Under the pieces are notes generated by a model. The model was not told the DNA's origin, searched no databases, and was given only the letters and a program-made list of their open reading frames with translations. Below, piece by piece: positions 6,062 to 10,781 of a DNA stretch of 10,781 bases. The DNA is from JBDSTZ01 sp039927975 (GTDB lineage: Bacteria; Pseudomonadota; Gammaproteobacteria; Burkholderiales; Burkholderiaceae_D), in the NCBI GenBank assembly GCA_039927975.1, contig JBDSTZ010000262.1, forward strand, positions 1 through 10,781. The letters are read 5' to 3'. Within the stretch, counting starts at the first letter, position 1. Each line of letters begins with the position of its first letter. The translations under genes and the position numbers were made by a program.

Positions 6062-8809
6062 ATGCAAAATACCCTTCTGTTAGTTGACGGTTCCAGCTAC
6101 CTGTACCGCGCCTTCCACGCCTTGCCCGACCTGCGCAGCCCGGACGGCCACCCGGCCGGCGCCATGCACGGCATGGTCAACATGCTGCGCCGGCTGCGCC
6201 TGGATTTTCCGGCCGCCTACATCGCCTGCGTGTTCGACGCCAAGGGCAAGACCTTCCGCGACGACATGTATCCGGACTACAAGGCCACGCGCGCCTCGAT
6301 GCCGGACGACCTGCGCCTGCAGATCGAGCCGATCCACGAGGCCGTCAAGCACATGGGCTGGCCGATCCTGATGGTCGACGGCGTCGAGGCCGACGACGTG
6401 ATCGGCACCCTGTCGGTGCAAGCGACGCAGCTGGGCATGAACACCATCGTCTCGACCGGCGACAAGGACCTGGCCCAGCTGGTCAACGACAAGGTCATGC
6501 TGATCAACACGATGACCAATGAAAAGCTCGACGAGGCGGGCGTGCTGGCCAAGTTCGGCGTGCCGCCGCAGCGCATCATCGATTACCTGACCCTGATCGG
6601 CGACACCGTCGACAACATCCCCGGCGTGAACAAGTGCGGCCCGAAAACCGCGCTCAAGTGGCTGGCGCTGCACGACAGCCTGGAAGGGGTGATGCAGAAC
6701 GCCCACAGCATCGGCGGCGCGGTCGGCGAGCACCTGCGCAACGCGCTCGAATGGCTGCCGCAGGGCCGCGCCCTGATCACCGTGAAGACCGATTGCGACC
6801 TGACGCCCCACATGAGCACGATCGCCGACAGCCTGGTCGGCAAGGCCGAGAACAAGGAAGCGCTGCGCGAATTTTTCCGGCGCTACGGCTTCAAGACCCT
6901 GCTGCGCGAAATCGGCGCCGGCGAGGCCACCATCACTTCGGCGCCGGCGCTCAACTCTCCCGAAGGCGACCTGTTCGGCGACAGCGCCGCGCTGCCGGTG
7001 ATCCGCGGCGAGTACGAGACCGTCACCACCGAGGACGCGCTGGCGCGCTGGCTGGACCTGGTCGACAAGGCCGAGCTGACCTCGGTCGACACCGAAACCA
7101 CCTCGCTCGAACCGATGACCGCGCAAATGGTCGGCATCTCGCTGTCGGTCGAGCCGGGCAAGGGCGCCTACATTCCGGTCGCGCACCGCTACGCCGGCGT
7201 GCCCGAGCAATTGCCGCGCGAATTCGTGCTGGAAAAAATGAAGGCCTGGCTGGAAGACCCGGCCAAGCCGAAGGTCGGCCAGAACCTCAAGTACGACAGC
7301 CACATCTTCGCCAACCACGGCGTGACGCTGCGCGGCGTGGTCCACGACACGCTGCTCGAATCGTATGTGTTCGAGTCGCACAAGCCGCACGACATGGACA
7401 ATATGGCGCTGCGCCACCTCGGCTACCAGACCATTCCGTTCACCGACGTGTGCGGCAAGGGCGCCGGCCAGCTGTGCTTCGACCAGGTCGAGCTGGCCCG
7501 CGCCACCGAGTACGCCGGCGAGGATTCCGACATCACGTTGCGCCTGCACCAGGCCATGAAGGGCCACGTCGAGAGCGATGACAAGCTGGCCTTCATCTAC
7601 AAGCAGATCGAGCTGCCGACCTCGGTCGTGCTGCAAAAGATCGAGCGCAACGGCGTGCTGATCGACGCCGAGCTGCTCGGCGTGCAGTCGAACGAGCTGG
7701 GCGCGCGCATCATGGAGCTGGAGCAGAAAGCCTACGAGCTGGCCGGCGGCCCGTTCAACCTCGGTTCGCCCAAGCAGATCGGCGAGATCTTCTTCGGCAA
7801 GCTGCAACTGCCGGTCATCAAGAAGACCCCGGGCGGCGCGCCCTCGACCGACGAGGAAGTGCTGCAAAAGCTGGCCGAGGATTATCCGCTGCCGAAGATC
7901 CTGCTTGAGTATCGCGGCATGTCCAAGCTCAAGTCGACCTACACCGACAAGCTGCCCAAGATGGTCAACCGCGACACAGGCCGCGTGCACACCAATTACG
8001 CCCAGGCGGTGGCGGTGACGGGGCGCCTGTCGTCGAACGAGCCGAACCTGCAGAACATTCCGATCCGCACCAAGGAAGGCCGGCGCATCCGCGAAGCCTT
8101 CATCGCCCCGCCCGGCAGCGTGATCGTCTCGGCCGACTACTCGCAGATCGAACTGCGCATCATGGCGCATATTTCGGAGGACGAAGCCATGCTGCGCGCC
8201 TTTGCGCAAGGCGAGGATATCCACCGCGCCACCGCGTCCGAAATCTTCGGCGTGCCGCCCGAGCAGGTCGAAAGCGAGCAGCGCCGCTACGCCAAGGTCA
8301 TCAACTTCGGCCTGATTTACGGTATGAGCGCGTTCGGCCTGGCGGCGAATCTCGGCATCGAACGGGCGGCGGCCCAGAGCTATATCGAGAAATACTTCAT
8401 GCGTTTTTCGGGTGTGCGCCAGTACATGGAGGACACTCGCCTGCAGGCCAAGGCGCGCGGCTACGTCGAGACCGTATTCGGCCGGCGCCTGTGGCTGCCC
8501 GAGATCAATTCGCCCAACGGTCCGCGCCGCCAGGGCGCCGAGCGCGCCGCGATCAACGCGCCGATGCAGGGCACGGCGGCCGACCTGATCAAGCTGGCGA
8601 TGATCGCCGTGCAGGGCTGGCTGGAGGACGCCAACATGGCCACCCGCATGATCATGCAGGTGCATGACGAACTGGTGCTGGAAGTGCCGGAAGGCGAGCT
8701 GGAACTGGTGAAGATCAAGCTGCCCGAACTGATGGCCGGCGTGGCTGAACTCAAGGTGCCGTTGCTGGCCGAAGTGGGCGTGGGCAGCAACTGGGATGAG
8801 GCGCACTGA
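6062..8809 (+). CDS. polA: DNA polymerase I (5'-3' exonuclease, proofreading and polymerase domains)
   Basis: This complete 915-residue family A polymerase removes RNA primers and fills gaps in replication and repair. The N-terminal 5'-3' nuclease (about 1-290) shows LLVDGSSYLYRAFHAL, VEADDVIGTL and STGDKDLAQLV. The 3'-5' exonuclease (about 315-505) keeps all motifs: DTE (D343, E345), NLKYD (N408, D412) and YAGED (Y484, D488), so proofreading should be active. The polymerase domain (about 520-915) has motif A SADYSQIELR (D692), motif B RRYAKVINFGLIYG (R741, K745, F749, Y753) and motif C VHDE (D869). Length is close to E. coli Pol I (928). The ATG at 6062 starts the canonical N-terminus (MQNTLLLVDG). 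The frame is open far upstream, and ATG 5978 would add 28 atypical residues, so 6062 is preferred although no Shine-Dalgarno precedes it. It is transcribed divergently from DUF2782; no U-tract terminator was seen after it. Confidence 0.97.
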   Translation: MQNTLLLVDGSSYLYRAFHALPDLRSPDGHPAGAMHGMVNMLRRLRLDFPAAYIACVFDAKGKTFRDDMYPDYKATRASMPDDLRLQIEPIHEAVKHMGWPILMVDGVEADDVIGTLSVQATQLGMNTIVSTGDKDLAQLVNDKVMLINTMTNEKLDEAGVLAKFGVPPQRIIDYLTLIGDTVDNIPGVNKCGPKTALKWLALHDSLEGVMQNAHSIGGAVGEHLRNALEWLPQGRALITVKTDCDLTPHMSTIADSLVGKAENKEALREFFRRYGFKTLLREIGAGEATITSAPALNSPEGDLFGDSAALPVIRGEYETVTTEDALARWLDLVDKAELTSVDTETTSLEPMTAQMVGISLSVEPGKGAYIPVAHRYAGVPEQLPREFVLEKMKAWLEDPAKPKVGQNLKYDSHIFANHGVTLRGVVHDTLLESYVFESHKPHDMDNMALRHLGYQTIPFTDVCGKGAGQLCFDQVELARATEYAGEDSDITLRLHQAMKGHVESDDKLAFIYKQIELPTSVVLQKIERNGVLIDAELLGVQSNELGARIMELEQKAYELAGGPFNLGSPKQIGEIFFGKLQLPVIKKTPGGAPSTDEEVLQKLAEDYPLPKILLEYRGMSKLKSTYTDKLPKMVNRDTGRVHTNYAQAVAVTGRLSSNEPNLQNIPIRTKEGRRIREAFIAPPGSVIVSADYSQIELRIMAHISEDEAMLRAFAQGEDIHRATASEIFGVPPEQVESEQRRYAKVINFGLIYGMSAFGLAANLGIERAAAQSYIEKYFMRFSGVRQYMEDTRLQAKARGYVETVFGRRLWLPEINSPNGPRRQGAERAAINAPMQGTAADLIKLAMIAVQGWLEDANMATRMIMQVHDELVLEVPEGELELVKIKLPELMAGVAELKVPLLAEVGVGSNWDEAH

Positions 8810-9028
8810 GACGGCGAAATGATCTTGCGCATAGGCCGCGTTGGCAAAAAGCCACAACCAATGTAAGCAAATGTTATTCCCACGGGCAATTGATTAGGAG
8901 AAGTGTAAGCAGAAGTTTCAATGTGCGTTCGCGCACGGATGTGTTGCCTTGTTGAAAGTATATTGCTGAAACAGCGTCTTTACTTGCTGTCAAAAAATTT
9001 AGCACCAGTCAATTACAAGAGGCATCTC
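8810..9028 (+). promoter_or_regulatory. Intergenic region upstream of the DUF4382 lipoprotein gene, with a spaced direct repeat
   Basis: This gap of 219 bp is more AT-rich than its neighbours. TGTAAGCA occurs at 8862-8869 and again at 8904-8911, 42 bp apart, which is four helical turns. A small stem with a TTCG loop lies at 8923-8936. A possible -10 box TATATT is at 8959-8964, but I find no matching -35. It probably holds the lipoprotein promoter, whose exact position is not clear. Confidence 0.4.
9017..9022 (+). promoter_or_regulatory. Ribosome binding site of the DUF4382 lipoprotein gene
   Basis: AAGAGG lies six bases before ATG 9029. It fixes the start there instead of at the upstream in-frame ATG at 8921, and gives a protein that begins directly with a lipoprotein signal. 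Confidence 0.7.
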
Positions 9029-10249
9029 ATGAACGCATCCATCTTCCGTATCAGCCTGGTCGCCGCCAGCGCCATCGCTGCCGCATCGCTCGTCGCCTGC
9101 GGCGGCGGCGGCGGCGATTCGGGCACCACCCCGACCACCACGATGGGCACCCTCGGCGTCTCGATGACCGATGCCCCGAGCTGCGGTTTCGACGCCGTCA
9201 ATGTCACCGTCAGCAAAGTGCGCGTGCACAAGAGCTCTTCGGCCAGCGATACCGACGGTGGCTGGTCCGACATCACCTTGTCGCCGGCCCGCAAGATCAA
9301 CCTGCTGAACCTGACCAACGGCGTGCTCGACGCGCTCGGCACCACCACGCTCGAAGCCGGCCACTACACCCAGCTGCGCCTGGTGCTCGACGCCAACGCA
9401 GGCGCCGGGCTGGCGAATACCGTGATTGCCACCGGCAGCACCACCGAGGTCTCGCTCGACACCCCGAGCGAAGCGCAGAGCGGCATCAAGCTCAACAACG
9501 AATTCGACGTCACCGCCGGCCAGCGGGTCGACCTGGTGCTCGATTTCGACGCCTGCAAATCGGTCCTGACCAAGGGCAACGGAAAGTACGCGCTCAAGCC
9601 GGTGATCAAGGTCATTCCGACCGCCATCAACGGCATCTCCGGTTTCGTCGCCACCAGCGCCTTGGGCAGCAAGGTAGTCGTTTCCGCCCAGCAGAACGGC
9701 GCGATCGTCAGCTCGACCACGCCGAACCCGATCACCGGCGAATTCTTCCTGGCCCGCGTCGCGCCGGGCAATTACGACGTCGTCATCACCGCCGACGGCC
9801 GCGCCGCCTCGGTGATCGCCGCCGTACCGGTCGCCACCACCACCAGCACCACCGCCCTGAGCACCTCGGCCTCGCCAATCGCCCTGGCCACCAGCGCCAC
9901 CGCGTCGATCTCGGGCACTGTCACGCTGGCCCCGGTCAGCGCGACCACCGCGACCTACGTCTCGGCCAAGCAGAGCTTTGCGGCCGGCCCGACCGTGACC
10001 GTGAAGTACCAGGGCGCGGATATTTCGACCGGCGCCTACACCATCGCCAACCTGCCTGTGGCGGCGCCGCAATACGCCACCTACAGCGCGACCCTGCCGC
10101 TGGTGTTCGCGCCCAGCCTGACCACCACGCCAGGCACCGGCAAGTACGCCGTGTCGGCCTCGGCCACCGGCTACACCACCAAGTCGCTGCCGCTGGTCGA
10201 CGTATCGGCCTTGAACCAGACCGGCGTCAACTTCGCGCTGGTGCCGTAA
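9029..10249 (+). CDS. DUF4382 domain-containing lipoprotein
   Basis: The protein has 406 residues and a lipoprotein signal peptide: a hydrophobic stretch at 8-20 and lipobox LVAC (21-24), so C24 would be lipidated and the mature protein anchored in the membrane. A run of five Gly and a Thr/Pro linker follow the Cys, as is common for exported lipoproteins. Residues about 40-200 are a DUF4382 domain (GTLGVSMTDAP, VNVTVSKVRVHK, INLLNLTNGV, GHYTQLRLVLD, FDVTAGQRVDLVLDFD). After it come two stretches resembling carboxypeptidase-regulatory-like beta domains: about 202-268 (ISGFVATS..., GEFFLARVAPGNYDVVITADG) and about 293-404 (ASISGTVTL, GAYTIANLPV, GKYAVSASATGYTTKSLPL). They are joined by an Ala/Thr/Ser linker (269-292). 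No catalytic residues were recognised; a binding or surface role is plausible but unproven. The start at 9029 has AAGAGG upstream. It is monocistronic, with a terminator at 10279-10309. Confidence 0.88.
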   Translation: MNASIFRISLVAASAIAAASLVACGGGGGDSGTTPTTTMGTLGVSMTDAPSCGFDAVNVTVSKVRVHKSSSASDTDGGWSDITLSPARKINLLNLTNGVLDALGTTTLEAGHYTQLRLVLDANAGAGLANTVIATGSTTEVSLDTPSEAQSGIKLNNEFDVTAGQRVDLVLDFDACKSVLTKGNGKYALKPVIKVIPTAINGISGFVATSALGSKVVVSAQQNGAIVSSTTPNPITGEFFLARVAPGNYDVVITADGRAASVIAAVPVATTTSTTALSTSASPIALATSATASISGTVTLAPVSATTATYVSAKQSFAAGPTVTVKYQGADISTGAYTIANLPVAAPQYATYSATLPLVFAPSLTTTPGTGKYAVSASATGYTTKSLPLVDVSALNQTGVNFALVP

Positions 10250-10278
10250 GGTTTTCGCGCCGCGCGCTTGAGAATTCC

Positions 10279-10309
10279 CGGCGGTCCGCAACGGATCGCC
10301 GCGATTTTT
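10279..10309 (+). terminator. Rho-independent terminator of the DUF4382 lipoprotein gene
   Basis: CGGCGGTCCG (10279-10288) pairs with CGGATCGCCG (10292-10301) through ten pairs, one of them G-U, around a 3-nt loop. Three bases later comes T5 (10305-10309). It lies 29 bp after the stop codon and separates the lipoprotein gene from the edge gene. Confidence 0.85.
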
Positions 10310-10316
10310 CGCTTTT

Positions 10317-10341
10317 GGAACTCTTTCCTTTTTCGTTCGTC
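10317..10341 (+). promoter_or_regulatory. Distal ECF-sigma-like promoter motif
   Basis: GGAAC (10317-10321) is followed after 16 bp by CGTC (10338-10341). This resembles the AAC ... CGTC pattern of many group IV (ECF) sigma factors. It lies about 140 bp upstream of the edge gene's ATG. Short motifs like these arise by chance, so this is a prediction. Confidence 0.3.
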
Positions 10342-10380
10342 AGCAACTCCCGACAGCCTAGCGTTCTTCCGAATGATCGA

Positions 10381-10408
10381 GGAACTCTCCTAGCCACCAC
10401 CTCTCTAA
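10381..10408 (+). promoter_or_regulatory. Proximal ECF/sigma-E-like promoter motif
   Basis: GGAACT (10381-10386) and TCTAA (10404-10408), 17 bp apart, resemble the E. coli sigma-E consensus (GGAACTT, then TCNAA at about 16 bp). The -35 octamer GGAACTCT is identical to the distal motif 64 bp upstream. A transcript starting near 10415 would have a leader of about 65 nt. No sigma-70 promoter stands out in this 231-bp gap. Confidence 0.4.
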
Positions 10409-10480
10409 GTTCTTACGTTTCAGGTCTCGATGGCGTTAGCGCCTCGTTCTGCGCGAATTTCATGAACCGATGGGTGCGCT

Positions 10481-10781
10481 ATGCAATGTTCATTCAAGAC
10501 CCGGCCGCTGATCCTGGCGATCTCCACGGCCTTGTTGCCGTTTGGTCTGGCGAACGCCGAAGAAACACTGCAGCCCATCGCGGGCACGCAAGCAAGTCAA
10601 AACCAGCAAGCGCCACCGGCGCCCGCGCAAAACCAGCAAGCGCCATCGGCGCCCGCGCAAAACCAGCAAGCGCCATCGACGCCCACGCAAAACCAGCAAG
10701 CGGCGCCCGCGCAGGCCGAGATGATGCCCGCCTGCTGCGACGGCGGCTGGGGCGGCGTCGGCACGGGGTCCGGTGCGCCGG
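10481..10781 (+). CDS. Putative secreted Gln/Pro/Ala-repeat protein, 5' part only
   Basis: The reading frame stays open to the right edge, showing 100 residues. The N-terminus looks like a Sec signal peptide: basic MQCSFKTR, hydrophobic PLILAISTALLPFGLA, and a likely cleavage after ANA (residue 26). After a short spacer come decapeptides QNQQAPPAPA, QNQQAPSAPA and QNQQAPSTPT (40-69) and a shortened copy QNQQAAPA (70-77). The visible part ends with AEMMPACCDGGWGGVGTGSG, where a Cys pair (85-86) and Gly richness may mark the beginning of another domain or an exported motif. I do not recognise the family. ATG 10481 is the only possible start, since an in-frame TGA lies at 10463-10465 and no other start codon intervenes; the ribosome site is poor. 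Evidence for a real gene is the combination of signal peptide and in-frame repeats. Two ECF-like promoter motifs lie upstream. Confidence 0.7.
   Translation, partial: MQCSFKTRPLILAISTALLPFGLANAEETLQPIAGTQASQNQQAPPAPAQNQQAPSAPAQNQQAPSTPTQNQQAAPAQAEMMPACCDGGWGGVGTGSGAP
10598..10711 (+). repeat. In-frame 30-bp tandem repeats in the edge gene
   Basis: Three 30-bp copies start at 10598, 10628 and 10658. A fourth copy at 10688-10711 is 24 bp, because six bases (CCATCG in the copy before) are missing. Copies 1 and 2 differ at one base, and copies 2 and 3 at two. All changes keep the reading frame, as expected of recent slippage or recombination within a coding sequence. Confidence 0.9.

Noticed and set aside
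6080..8857. A 925-codon open frame on the minus strand opposite polA
   Set aside because: It lies almost entirely antisense to a complete polA with intact motifs. Long antisense frames are expected in GC-rich genes with strong third-position bias. The translation is low-complexity (Val/Leu/His/Gly/Arg) without domains.
8849..8861. Possible polA terminator at TGGCAAAAAGCCA and flanking bases
   Set aside because: The stem is only about 4 bp and no T tract follows.
8921..9028. Extension of the lipoprotein gene to ATG 8921
   Set aside because: It would place 36 residues before the signal peptide. The internal ATG at 9029 has AAGAGG at six bases and gives a normal lipoprotein signal.
8999..10291. 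A 430-codon minus-strand open frame opposite the lipoprotein gene
   Set aside because: The translation is Gly/Arg/Asp-rich noise, while the plus strand encodes a protein with lipobox and DUF4382 domain.
10598..10711. Possible CRISPR-like array
   Set aside because: The 30-bp units are directly adjacent with no unique spacers and are in frame with a coding sequence.
10490..10724. Open frames in other frames across the edge-gene repeats (10542-10724 plus; 10490-10699 and 10494-10676 minus)
   Set aside because: A 30-bp repeat keeps every frame in phase, so repetitive peptides appear in all frames. Only the frame from 10481 has a signal peptide and stays open to the edge.

Overview
The window looks like chromosomal DNA of a GC-rich betaproteobacterium, most likely Burkholderiales and within it an Oxalobacteraceae of the Massilia/Duganella type. 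I base this on protein sequence character and on gene order: an APH-type homoserine kinase (thrB) beside a DUF2782 protein and a divergent polA, plus a BPSS1780-type membrane protein named after a Burkholderia locus. No species can be fixed from the sequence alone. The region is mostly housekeeping. I saw no tRNA, rRNA, CRISPR array, insertion sequence or phage gene.

Layout. Bases 2-154 are the last 50 codons of a glutathione-dependent formaldehyde dehydrogenase (frmA/adhC). It is followed by a perfect 11-bp inverted repeat. A near-consensus -10 box lies directly against the start of uvrD (297-2606), a complete UvrD/PcrA-type helicase that ends at a U-tract terminator. A DUF6445 protein with iron/2-oxoglutarate oxygenase-like residues follows (2689-3468). 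It converges through a shared hairpin on a leftward set: DUF2782 secreted protein (5374-5838), thrB (4308-5267), and a BPSS1780-family membrane protein (3538-4311) whose start overlaps the thrB stop by 4 bp. polA (6062-8809) runs divergently from the DUF2782 gene across a 223-bp promoter region that includes three 14-bp tandem repeats. Downstream are a DUF4382 lipoprotein (9029-10249) with its own terminator, and then a secreted Gln/Pro/Ala-repeat protein that runs off the right edge (10481 onward). The latter has two ECF-sigma-like promoter motifs in front of it.

How the genes fit together. uvrD and polA both serve DNA repair and replication (strand displacement and gap filling in nucleotide excision repair), but they lie in separate transcription units. 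thrB makes O-phosphohomoserine for threonine. Its two leftward partners have no known link to that reaction, although the 4-bp overlap suggests that the membrane protein is translated together with ThrB. The last two genes encode envelope or exported proteins of unknown role.

Nothing here looks like a complete new system. The least explained parts are the right-hand edge (repeat protein plus tandem ECF-like promoters), the polA leader repeats, and the apparent leaderless start of uvrD.
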